NCBI RefSeq assembly: GCF_020509005.1
Contig: NC_063024.1
Coordinates: 930,001 to 994,000, forward strand
Reading direction: 5' to 3'
DNA length: 64,000 nt
DNA from: Fulvia fulva
Lineage: Eukaryota; Ascomycota; Dothideomycetes; Mycosphaerellales; Mycosphaerellaceae
Part shown: piece after piece, positions 23,125-32,770 of the stretch
Numbering within the stretch: position 1 is the first letter of the stretch
How the letters are laid out: every line of letters starts with the position of its first letter
The notes under the pieces: model-generated
Databases searched by the model: none
What the model was told of the DNA's origin: nothing
Seen by the model: the letters and a program-made list of their open reading frames with translations, nothing else
Program-made: the position numbers and the translations under genes

Positions 23125-24098
23125 ATGAGTCGTCTACGATTGAGATGTTTTCACGAACGATATCAATGTCACGATAGATCCTGTAATCTTTGGAATGGTC
23201 GCGGAACTTCTCGCATGGACTACAATGCACTAGGAGATCAAAATCACTGTGAAGACAGACCTCGAGGCGTCAACCTTCCCAACACCTCTTGATCACACCC
23301 GATCTCACGACAAAGTCATAGAATCGTGGGGAATGGTTGAGAATCACGATTTTGACGCCCGTCGGCTAGCTACTACTGCTCAGTGATGGACACGGCATAG
23401 CCTGGAGCGGCTGTTAACATCTGACTTGTTCTGCTTTGCCTGCACAAATCTGGTCAGATCTGCTGATAATTAGTGTGCGATCAGTGTGCGTGTGATGTGG
23501 CTTGTGGCAAGCCAGCGAAATGCATGGGATGCCGAAGTCTCGATTTTCCAATCCAGGCGTGTCTACAGTTTATCTCGTGCTCAGACCGTTATTGAAAGCA
23601 GAGGATCACCCAGTATGGGGCGTACGGCATGGACTGTGGCTTGCGTGGGTGACTCCAGCCTGTTTAGTATGCAGTCAGCAGCCCAGCTGCAATATAAATT
23701 TTGACCCGTGCACTCTTAGCGTGTGGTCTGGCCTGAGTAGGCAGCTAAACTTTGAACGGTTGTGTGATAGGGCAATCACTTTGTAGAGTGCGTGGCGTGC
23801 AGACCTGACCACGTGGCAATGAGAAGTTTACGAGTCGAAGGCTTGAAGCCACGAGGCGCTGTGGCATCGCGGTGTCTCCGATGTTGAAGCATGGCTTGTG
23901 GCGAAGGCAAGAAGCGTGGCAGTAGGTCGTTGAATTACCTGCATGTGCATGTTCAGCCGGACGCGAGACGCCGAGCTGTGCCACTGTCAGGGAGCCACGG
24001 GACTGTGCGGTCAACTTCATACAGAACAAAGCAGCTCGTTCCGTCAAAGGCATCTCGTGGAATTCGTCACTGTGGTACTGTAGTGTGAGTTGACGGAC
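23125..24098. other. Intergenic, no gene recognised
   Basis: Between the synthase and the chitinase only short frames are seen. It should contain the chitinase promoter. Confidence 0.5.
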
Positions 24099-25328
24099 AT
24101 GACTTCAGCACCAACTCCCGTAAAGGTCTCTGCTTCGTCGACTACCATGTCGACACTGCAGCAGCGACCAGTCGCGATCGGCGTCTACTATCCTTCCTGG
24201 AAGATCTACAGAGGTCGGAAACCATCACATCTTCGACTGTCCCTTCTTACGCATGTATACTATGCCTTCGCATCAGTGTCAGAAGATGGGTCTGTTCACG
24301 TACGTATTCACTCAGAAGAGTCTTCGCATCTGACCTTCAACGTAGCATCGAGATGTCCATGCAGACACCGATATTGAAGTAGATGGGACACGTGGCCTCC
24401 TTTCAGCTTTGATCAAACTCACAAGAGATTCATCCCGGACCTCGAGTCCTGCTATCCATAGGCGGCGGCACCGGCTCGAAGCAATTTGCTGGCGTTGCTG
24501 CGAACAGGGAGAAGACCGCACGGTTCTGTCAGACCACAAAGCAGCTGCTAGATAATTTCCACTTGGACGGTGCCGACAGTGAGTGTTAGCTTTGGTCAGT
24601 CCCCTTGACATGTGCTGATGCGTTTGCTTAGTCGACTGGGAACATCCGCGCACGCCTGACGAAGGTGCAGACTTCGTTGCACTGCTCGTAGCTCTCCGTG
24701 CTTGTCTACCGTCACCTGCATATAGCATCACGGCCGCATTGCCCGCCAATGAGGAGGTCCTGGATCACATCGACCTTCCGGGGCTGCTGAGTGGTCCCAA
24801 CGCCGTCATCGACTATCTCAACCTGATGGCGTACGATATGGCGGGATCTTGGTCAGCTGTAGCAGGCCATCATGCACAGCTACATGCACCAACCAGGCCT
24901 AAGCACAACTTTGCGAAGCAGTCAATGGCACGCATATCGTACTACCTGATTGAGAGGCGGAAGGTCGATCCACATCGAATTATCCTTGGCATTCCGGCGT
25001 ATGGACGATCTTTTTGGGCGTGACTGGACCTGGACAAGAGCACCGGGGCTGTGGCGGGCAGGAGGGGGCCTACGAATATTCTGCACTGCCTCTTCAGGGC
25101 GCCGAGGAGATATTGGATAGCAGGCAGGGCGCTGTAATCTGTCGCTCAGTGGAGGGAGGTCATAGAGAGATGGTCAGCTATGGTAGCGCAGAGACTGTGC
25201 GTCAGAAGGCTGCATTCGTGAAAGCATATGGCCTTGGAGGTGTCTTCTTCTGGACCGGAGCAGGCGATGCGGAAGAAGATGATAGGAGCCTTGTGGTTGC
25301 CGCAAATAGGGTATTGCACCGTGTGTAA
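24099..25328 (+). pseudogene. GH18 chitinase, frame-broken
   Basis: The start reads RPVAIGVYYPSWKIYRGRKP, then LTHVYYAFASVSEDGSVH, a GH18 barrel beginning without a signal peptide. An intron with donor GTACGT at about 24300 leads to IEVDGTRGLLSALIKL. Between about 24415 and 24455 the frame must change to reach VLLSIGGGTGSKQFAGVA. The catalytic motif is split by an intron with donor GTGAGT and reads DGADIDWEHP, so the active-site Glu is kept. LMAYDMAGSW and GIPAYGRSF follow; at about 25010-25015 a run of five T's breaks the frame into a TGA, while GPGQEHRG...GGVFFWTGAGD continues in the neighbouring frame to the true end. At least two one-base breaks are needed. The enzyme would hydrolyse chitin or a related polymer; the context suggests trimming of the neighbouring synthase's product. 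Confidence 0.8.
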
Positions 25329-25466
25329 AGGCAAGCCCTTTAAAATGTGCTGTTGGCGGTTGTGAACCTCCAAGGGTAAGCGTAGCGGAGTGGAGCTCTA
25401 TACCAACCCTTCTGGACTTTAAAGTAGCGTGCGATCCACGCTACCCCTACCCGACGTGCAGTGCTT

Positions 25467-25502
25467 GTTGTACGACGACCGTATGTTGTACGACGACCGT
25501 AT
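25467..25502 (+). repeat. 18-bp perfect tandem duplication
   Basis: The unit gttgtacgacgaccgtat occurs twice in direct succession about 140 bp after the chitinase stop. It marks the left side of a repeat-rich, gene-free block. Confidence 0.85.
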
Positions 25503-25589
25503 GTTTGCGAGTTCGCCAACAGGCACAGCGCGGTAGGTCACGTACTACTAAAACTTGAAAGTTAACCAATCACAGAGGGGCTTAGCGAT

Positions 25590-26095
25590 CGTCCGCGGCT
25601 AGTAATAGAGCTCTACTCCCTCGCTAACGCCACCACCTACGTGCTCGCAAGCTCGCACTACGGTGGATGGCTAGCGCTCGGTCGCTACGCTTAATTACGC
25701 CGAAGGCGTCTTTAGTAGGGCGCAGCTGCGTTAGCCAGCGAAGCGTTGATTGGACGAAGTCCATCAACTCTAGCGGGCTAGTGCAGCGCGTCTATTGGCT
25801 TAATCCGTACCATAGCGACGTGTGAGCCTGCGAACACTCGAGCGGAGGTTGCTAAGCCCAGCGGAGCGTCACAAACACCTCGCGACAAGAGCCTGCCGCA
25901 GGCAGAGGGGGGTGTAGGGGGTCTCCCCCGGAAACAAAGAAGCAGCATTAACTTTAGCTTGTCGAAGGGCAGCGACATGCGAAGGGCAGCGATAGTGAGA
26001 GCGCCTTAGGCGTACACATACGAGGCTTGGCTCCGCCGCCTCGCAGCACATTTTACCTCATGACTGGGCACGCAACGAGGCGCCTCGTTGAGAGT
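25590..26095. repeat. Hairpin-dense block, probable mobile-element remnant
   Basis: Many short inverted repeats lie within about 500 bp, often with 3-base loops: ACGCC-GAA-GGCGT, TGGAC-GAA-GTCCA, GGGGG-TCT-CCCCC, CGCC-TTA-GGCG, CTAGC-GG-GCTAG, GCCTGC-C-GCAGGC, CGCAGCTGCG, and an 18-bp perfect palindrome CAACGAGGCGCCTCGTTG at 26073-26090. No long terminal repeat or transposase frame was found. I infer an old repeat family, but its class is unknown. Confidence 0.5.
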
Positions 26096-26101
26096 TGAGG
26101 C

Positions 26102-26587
26102 ATGCCTAAGTTCAGAGTGTATCTATAGCAGGGCAATACTGTGTTTGAGGTGCTTTATCCGCCGGCCGCATGTGAAGAGCTGCTCACTAACCGAGACATC
26201 GCTCCCGAAAAGCCCATGATCAAGACCAAAATCCTCCATATGGCCACGAAGTTCGCTGATGACACAGCAGACTTCACTCTCGCCCGAGCTCATGCTCGCG
26301 CATGGGAAGAGTAGATGTACCAGCTGGATGTGACAAAGTATGGCTCCTACTCGGAGACCATCGGCCAGCTTTCAAAGTACATTGGAGGGCACGAACAGCG
26401 TTAGAAGAATTATCACGAGAGCTATGTCAAGTCCGGAAGACGCACTGCTTGCCGATGCGTGGGACATATTGAGTTCTCAATGAAGTGTAAAAAGACGCAG
26501 CACAAGAAGTGTCAGATGGCTGGGCAGGAGAAATGGCCTGTGCTGTGCACAGAGTGTTGGAGCAGAGAGCTAATGAGTAAGCTGTAA
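26102..26587 (+). pseudogene. Decayed conserved frame with three in-frame TAG codons
   Basis: From an ATG (MPKFRVYL) one frame stays open for 162 codons to TAA except for three TAG triplets, at codon 9, after HARAWEE, and after GGHEQR. The translation looks protein-like throughout: EVLYPPAACEELLTNRDIAP, FADDTADFTLARAHARAW, YGSYSETIGQLSKYIGGH, and a Cys-rich end with CRCVGHIEFSMKCKK and CTECWSRE that could bind zinc. No indel is needed to read it. I do not recognise the family. The pattern suggests a gene or element killed by point mutations. It directly follows the hairpin block. Confidence 0.55.
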
Positions 26588-27011
26588 CAAAGAATGTTGT
26601 AGAGTGGAAAGAAGCCGAAACACCTAGGCGCTTTTTATCTCTATCGATGATGCTCGCCAGACAACATCCACAAACGAGACCTTGCCCTTCATTTCTTCAA
26701 CCACCTCGCAATCATCCCGTCTCTTTGTTGTTGCAATGGTCCAATCGGCAACGAACTTTGTCAACAGCCTCGGTTTACAACGCGGTCGACACCATGTCTC
26801 GAACAAGCAGCCTTGCAGGTACACAATGAACATCAATTTCAGTATGCTCAATTACTGTTCCACCTAAGATGAGATACCGGCACCTCTATCACTATCAATG
26901 AAGCGCGGCGGATGCTAACAAACGAAACCCTGCTTCAGATCGTTGGAGCGATCTTTTCTCAACATCTTCTTCACCCACTTCGCCCCCCTCCTCGTCATCA
27001 AAAGCAATCCT
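26588..27011. other. Intergenic, no gene recognised
   Basis: Short overlapping frames only. It lies 3' of the SDR gene. Confidence 0.5.
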
Positions 27012-27932
27012 CTATCTGAAGGCACCACCGTCAATACCAATAATCTTCCCACTGACCCATTCGGCAGCATCCGACGCAAGGAAGCAAACAACACGGCCAA
27101 TGTCTGCTGGTAGGCCAACACGTTCCAGCGGAGAAAGCCAGGCGGCGCACTCATCGACTTGCTCATCGGTGAACTTGTCGCCGCCGGGAATGTACTCGCG
27201 CGCAACAGCAGCGTACATGTCAGTCTTGATAGCGCCGGGGGCAACTGCGTTGACGGTGATCTTTTTGTCGCCTGCATCTATTGCCTAGGCGTATCAGGTT
27301 GTGTTAGAAGGGATGTGTGATGAGGGGTTGGGAGAGGGAGGGAAGTAGGCTTACCATGCAGCGGACGAATGTGTCGATGGCGCCCTTGGAGCCGGAGTAG
27401 ATTGCGTGCTTGGGTACGCCCTTGATTGAGGCGGTGTTGGAGGATGTGAGGATGATGCGGCCGCCGACGCTGAGGTGTCGGTATGCCTCGCGAGCCACGA
27501 AGAATTGACCACGGGTGTTGACCCGGAAGACACGGTCGAACTCCTGTGAGTCGGCGATTAGCATCAAGTCCTTCCAGCCAAGAGAGAAAGGTAGTGCCAT
27601 ACATCACCAGTAACATCCTTCAAGTGTCCAAAAGACACAAGACCAGCATTCGAAGAGACGATATCGAGTTGACCAAAGTGCTCAACAGCCTGATCCATCA
27701 TCTTCGCAACCTGATCGATCTCACGAACATCGGCCTTGATGGCGATTGCCTTGGTGCCGTTGGCGATGACGGTCTCGACAACCTTGTTGGCCTCATCGAC
27801 AGCTCGTGAGTAGTTGACAACGACGTTTGCACCACGTTTGCCCAGCTCGACTGCGATGGCGGCACCAATACCGCGGCCAGATCCAGTTACAAGGGCGACC
27901 TTGCCGTCGAGGCGGAAGTTGTCGGCAGACAT
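27012..27932 (-). CDS. SDR reductase, versicolorin/trihydroxynaphthalene-reductase type
   Basis: Three exons (27932-27603, 27543-27355, 27284-27012) give 263 aa, the usual length of this family. The NADPH site is [12 protein letters not shown] near residue 16, followed by DIVSSNAG and the catalytic set Ser in ILTSSNTAS and Tyr/Lys in [11 protein letters not shown]. The ending [13 protein letters not shown] is typical. Enzymes of this type reduce polyhydroxylated aromatic polyketides, either naphthols in DHN-melanin or anthraquinone/versicolorin-type intermediates. From the overall look I favour the versicolorin-reductase branch over classic melanin reductases, but this needs a tree. All introns are phase 0 and the gene is intact. 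No polyketide synthase is adjacent; an AflS/AflR-like pair lies about 20 kb away. Confidence 0.85.
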
Positions 27933-28455
27933 TGTGATTGTAGTGCTGGTGTGATGTGTGATGTCTTATCTTTTGCGATGTGCTGGTGTAGTAGAGAAGG
28001 CAGTGAGAGTGTGTACAGATCGCAATGTATCAAGCGAAGTGGTAGCAATGATAAAGAGGTTGAACGTCGCTCAGGTCCGTGGAAGGACAGCGGTTGTGGA
28101 TAGAAATCCAGAAACGGACAGCGACTGGGTGTGCGTCCATGTTGCGACACAACGCAGCCACACTCGTTGCAAGACATCGTCAGTGATGTTGATGGACAGT
28201 ATGGCTCGGAAGTGGTCGTGGTGTGGCGCAGGTCCGAATTCTGGAGGCTGTGATTCGATGCCTGAAGTTCATCGGGATTCGGGATTCCATGCTTCGTCGG
28301 CCAACTTGACCTCACCTCTTCCGAGCACCCACTCTCCACGTCCTTCCAGACGGCTCTGATTGTCTGTAAGTATTGGCAACCTCTTACAACACCAATTGCT
28401 CAGTCGTTCATTGAGCCCAGTCGACACTTCGACCCAACAAAACACCACCGCAACC
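27933..28455. other. Divergent promoter region of SDR and small secreted peptide
   Basis: The two genes are transcribed away from each other across this 523-bp gap. No binding site was assigned with confidence. Confidence 0.5.
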
Positions 28456-28659
28456 ATGAAGGTCCAACTCTTGGCGACCCTGCTCGCCTGCTTCGTTGCA
28501 ACCACCATCGCTATTCCAGACCTCGCACAAATCAAGCATCCAGACGGCAAGAAGGCATTGAACTGGCCACCAGCTGATCAATCAGTAAGTCAAGTACTGA
28601 ACAAAGGTATCTTCTTCCGCTCAGTGCAGACTAACAGTTTGCTCCAGCCGGAGCTTTGA
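28456..28659 (+). CDS. Small secreted peptide
   Basis: The ATG opens a clear signal peptide, MKVQLLATLLACFVATTIA, followed by a short mature part IPDLAQIKHPDGKKALNWPP. A GTAAGT donor at 28585 and a CTCCAG acceptor ending at 28647 define a 63-bp intron; splicing gives a 46-residue precursor ending DQSPEL. The intron is a multiple of three and has no stop, so retention would give a 67-residue protein ending at the same codon. The mature peptide has no cysteine and no known motif. It could be a secreted effector-like or wall peptide. Confidence 0.55.
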   Translation: MKVQLLATLLACFVATTIAIPDLAQIKHPDGKKALNWPPADQSVSQVLNKGIFFRSVQTNSLLQPEL

Positions 28660-30262
28660 TGGACCTGCTATCCATCTTACATATCGCTCTTGCGCCATGG
28701 GCGGGACCTCGAGGGCGTGCGATGGCAATCACAGTGGCCTAAGTCGAGTAGGTGTTGTTGCATGGGGTTTAATTTCGGCATTGTATGTGGTCAGCGACGG
28801 ACTGCTCGCGGTAGCTTGTGTTCTGGCGATAGGTAGATATGCTGCAACCGGTTGAGCGATAGATCTGAGTCGCGCAGAACCAAATCAAAACGCCTGAAAC
28901 TTGCCGTTCAATTCCGATACCGCGCTCATCGATAGGAAGTGTTCGGTTGGTACAAGCGGGAATGCCGATAACGAGCCCATCGCTTTGGCAGTGAGTCCCG
29001 GTTTCGATCGTACATTAAAATTGTGAGAGGGACACTTGCCATAAGTTCATGACAGTCTAGCGCCTACTCGTGCCCCATGTGCACGGCCCCATCTGGGGTT
29101 GAAGCGAAATCGCAGAGCTTGGTTCATGGCGTTGACCCGGCGATTTCTGATGATGTTAGCTGCATCGACCGTATCAGCACAATCGCAAACAGACATGAGA
29201 AGTGATCGGACTCTGGATTCAACCACCAACATCTTCGATGTAAGTATGCCTTGTTCCTTGGTGGAAGGAGCCGCAATCCTCGATGTCGTTGAAGGTGTGT
29301 CCTGTGCTTTTGCTGATTCCCACGTACCCGGTGAAATCTTCAACGCTATACTCCTCAGCGCGCACTGTGCGATTCGTCCCTCAACGACAGGCTCTCGCGG
29401 CTCACTCCTAAGTAATCGCGAGGTATTCGGTCTGAACATGATCGTCAACACGGTGATGCCATGATGATCGTTACATCCCAGAATCCAGACCTTCTCTGTC
29501 GCTCAAATAGTTCTCAATTCGTGCCTTCCTTTCGCCTCGCTGCCGCAGTTCTGCTTCCTCTACCCTCAGCCATGGACGCCTCTTCCTCGTACCCCTCGGT
29601 ATCGCCCGCCTCTATTCTTGTCATCGCCGATGCTATATGCCTTCGCAACCAGGTTTCGTGCTTCGGTCTTCAAGCTTGTTGGCGGGTGGCTTAGCGAAGA
29701 GGCGTTGGTGTTCGGCAAACAGCTCGATATCTATCAGCATTATTGGTATCAGGTATGTATCTGATGTCCGTTCGCTTGTGGCACACTCATACTGTTGGCA
29801 GGCGGGTAGGGCTTTTGGTCATGCAGACATCCTACCATCGCTACGATCCAATCGCTTCTTCGCTTCCAACCTGGACAATGCCCGAGACCATGTTTTCCGC
29901 GTGGAAGCTGCAGGATGAGTCGGCCGTAGACCTGACAATGGGTCGAGACCGCCCTCTGATCAAGACATAGCATGGCCCATGCGGCCTATGTCTGAGATAG
30001 CATTGGTCGAGCAGCCTGGAGCCAGACCTCGGATCGCTTCACTGCCATGCAGGCGCGTGCCTGCCATGTGTTCGGCATTCCTGAATTGAGGCGCCGTTCG
30101 CAAAGTCCGTCGGACAGGATTAGACGATGTTGGTGGTTCGTAGGGTATCAGACAGCGACTGATGACCGAGGGTGCAAGGACGGAGGCATCATAAAAGCGC
30201 CTCGCCGCAGCGTGAACAGGAGCATCTGCAGACAAGAATCCAAGCTCATCTATTAGCCCACC
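28660..30262. other. 1.6-kb intergenic region
   Basis: A frame of 121 codons is open on the plus strand (29099-29464) and one of 134 codons on the minus strand (29047-29451). Neither shows a family motif, so I do not call a gene. The right end contains the peroxygenase promoter. Confidence 0.45.
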
Positions 30263-31171
30263 ATGCACTCCTCTGCAGCCCTCGTTTTGACCTGCCTAAC
30301 ATCCACGGCCATGGCATACCCAACATTGGACCAGCTCGCAACCTCCGGCGAGTTCAGGCAGTACCAGAAGCAAGAGAAACGTCAGACAATCGCATTCGAC
30401 GCCCTTCTCCAGAAGGTCAGCACGACCGGCGATCATGCTTGCCAAGCACCAGGGTCAAGTGACTTTCGCGGTCCATGCCCAGGTCTAAACAGCATGGCGA
30501 ATCATGCATACATCCCTCGCAACGGCTACACTTCGAACATCCAAGTGATTGCCGCCATGAGGGAAGTGTTCAACATCTCTCCCGAGTTCGGCGGCTTCTT
30601 GACAATCATGGGCTCGGCCATGGGCGGAGATGGACTTGGGTTCTCTATCGGCGGCCCGCCTCCACCATCACTTCCGACTGCGACTGGTCTGCTGGGTAGA
30701 CCACAGGGTATGAGAAACACCCACAACCGATTCGAGAGCGACCAGAGCATCACGCGCCATGATCTATACCAGACTGGCAATGCTGTGACCATGAACATGG
30801 ACCTCTTCAAGGATCTTTTGACCTCGTCGTTGCCAAGGGGCTGGTACGATATCGATGTGCTCGGAAACCATCGGGTCAGGAGATTCGAATACTCCAAGGC
30901 GAACAGCCCGTACTTCCTCAAAGGTCTCAAGACCGCGTTCATCCCGGAAGCAACTTCAGCTCTTGTTACGTACCTTTTCGCCAACCACTCCGCTGCATGT
31001 CCTACCGGTTGCCTCGATGCCGCAGGCCTGAAGAGCTTCTACGGCGTGACTGGCTCAGGCTCGAACCTGAAGTACACCCCAGGCACCGAAAGAATCCCTG
31101 ACAACTGGTACAAAAACCCAATCGGATATGGCGTGGCAAGCCGAGGAAGTAGACGGGGTCTGGGGCGATAG
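30263..31171 (+). CDS. Heme-thiolate peroxygenase / chloroperoxidase family
   Basis: A single exon of 302 aa begins with a signal peptide (MHSSAALVLTCLTSTAMA). The proximal heme-cysteine motif FRGPCPGLNSMANHAYIPRN lies near residue 70 and the distal acid/metal region NRFESDQSITRHDLYQTGN near residue 155. Enzymes of this family use hydrogen peroxide to oxygenate or halogenate organic substrates outside the cell. The C-terminus stops soon after RIPDNWYKNPIGYG, while related proteins continue with another 50-80 residues. A neighbouring frame (31128-31337, AEEVDGVWGDRLLSDLFG...) is open past this point, so a one-base break or unseen intron near 31110-31130 may shorten the protein. The heme ligand region is intact. 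Confidence 0.85.
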   Translation: MHSSAALVLTCLTSTAMAYPTLDQLATSGEFRQYQKQEKRQTIAFDALLQKVSTTGDHACQAPGSSDFRGPCPGLNSMANHAYIPRNGYTSNIQVIAAMREVFNISPEFGGFLTIMGSAMGGDGLGFSIGGPPPPSLPTATGLLGRPQGMRNTHNRFESDQSITRHDLYQTGNAVTMNMDLFKDLLTSSLPRGWYDIDVLGNHRVRRFEYSKANSPYFLKGLKTAFIPEATSALVTYLFANHSAACPTGCLDAAGLKSFYGVTGSGSNLKYTPGTERIPDNWYKNPIGYGVASRGSRRGLGR

Positions 31172-32770
31172 ACTTTTGAGCGACTTGTTTGGCGTACGTG
31201 GTCCTGGCGAAGTGGGAGATCCGATTCGGTTTGTTGTTAAGGGCGGTATGGTGTTTTCCATAGCATACGCAACTGCTATCATGTCCCATCGTTATTTCGT
31301 GTGCATCGAATTAATCCTTCCCATTCCTTCATGGTGACAGCAGCCCAGCCTGACGATGGTTCAGAAGAGAACGTGGCTTGCTCGATGAAGGCATGGCTAC
31401 AGCAATCTGATTGCTCCAGCGACAAAAGTGATGTAGATGTTGGTTGATGAACGAACGATCATTTCTTGATGAAGTGGGGAGTGTTTCACGCGGGTTGACT
31501 AGCACGTGATGTCGCGCTTTGCCAAGAGTCGTTCTTTCTTCCCTCGAGCCTTCGTTTCACTCACCTACCCAGGTATGCCTGATACACATCACTACCAATA
31601 CGACTCTGCCATCGACTTGACTCTGTCATCGACTTGACTCTGTCATCGACTTGACTCTGTCATCGACTTGACTCTGTCATCGACTTGACTCTGTCATCGA
31701 CTTGACGCCAGAAGTGCAAGGTCCCAGTGGAAGTGATGGCTGCATTGCCACCCTCGTGGGAGTACGTGCCAGTGATCATCAGAGCATAAGTCTTCACTAA
31801 TTGCTTCCGTCGTTCCTGCACTCTGCCACATGCCAGCTATCTAGCTTCAACTTCGAGACAATACGACGCTCAAATGTACATTCACCGACAAACATCGTCA
31901 TGTCAAAACAGCCCCGAAGCAAGACTTGGCCCCCGAGATCCAGCTCATGCCACGAAGGGCACTATTCCTGCCATTGCACGTTACGGAGATCATGGTCCAG
32001 ATGTTGAGAGCGCAGGCAGCATGACTGTTGACTTAGAAGATGCCTGACAAGCTTACTATCCATCTGGACAGGCACCGATTCCGCTTCGATTTGCGAGGTG
32101 GTCTCGTTCACAGCTGCTGATAGCTGTACGACCATGCTCTGGATGGACTGGACGCCAATGGAATGCTGGATGAGGTATACAGTCCTTTGATAGGTATCGT
32201 ATGGGCACTTAAGCCGGGAGCATGGGTTACAGTCTGCTTCCATGCTGCGTCACCTGCAAATGGACTCCTAGGCGCGACTTCGGATGCACGTACATAGAAC
32301 CCGAAGCTGGACATGCTCAGTTCTGGTCTACTTCCCTCAGGCACAAATGTTGCTCGGATTTCCCGCTTTGCAGCTTCATCAACAGCACATTGCCGCTGCC
32401 TAGCTGTGGCTGTCTTAGATTAGCTACAAGTGCCAAGAGCTGAAATGCAGCTCTGCTCCGTACCACCTAACGAAAGCATTGATTCGGATCGGTTCGCAAC
32501 CGAACACTGTTCAGACAATCCTGCTTTACAGACTCGCATTGGCGCCAAGTGGCTGTGCAGATTTCGGTCAGTACGCAGGATCTCGACGACTGGCGCGGCA
32601 AGTGCGTGTAAAGATTTCAGGTTCTACTCTTCTCATCAAACTTTGGCCCACTCACGGACTCTCGCGAACAACGCTGGGTGTACCATCACCATCACCATCA
32701 CATCTGATCGAAGACGGTTGGACTTCTGGAGTATATCGTGGGCACCTTGGACGGAAGGAACCCTATCACG
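31172..32770. other. 1.6-kb intergenic region with a minisatellite
   Basis: It holds a 17-bp minisatellite, described separately, and otherwise short frames. A run of CAC/CAT triplets (caccatcaccatcaccatca) lies near 32680. An upstream signal-peptide exon of the next gene could be hidden here. Confidence 0.5.
31602..31703 (+). repeat. 17-bp minisatellite, six copies
   Basis: Six head-to-tail copies of gactctgtcatcgactt, the first with one substitution (tgcc for tgtc). The array is perfectly regular apart from that base, so copy number probably varies between strains. Confidence 0.95.

Noticed and set aside
25590..26095. Mitochondrial GC-cluster insertion
   Set aside because: The hairpins recall GC clusters, but the flanking DNA is not AT-rich and no mitochondrial gene fragment is present.
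20642..26587. Reassignment of TAG to an amino acid
   Set aside because: Well-formed genes in the window (two BTB genes, GST, HsbA, AflR-like, RBR) end at TAG in the expected place.
29047..29464. Opposed frames of 121 and 134 codons
   Set aside because: Neither has recognisable domains or splice context; I could not choose between them.
32640..32720. Run of CAC/CAT triplets as a His-rich coding motif
   Set aside because: It lies outside the supported frame of the neighbouring gene and seems to be simple sequence.
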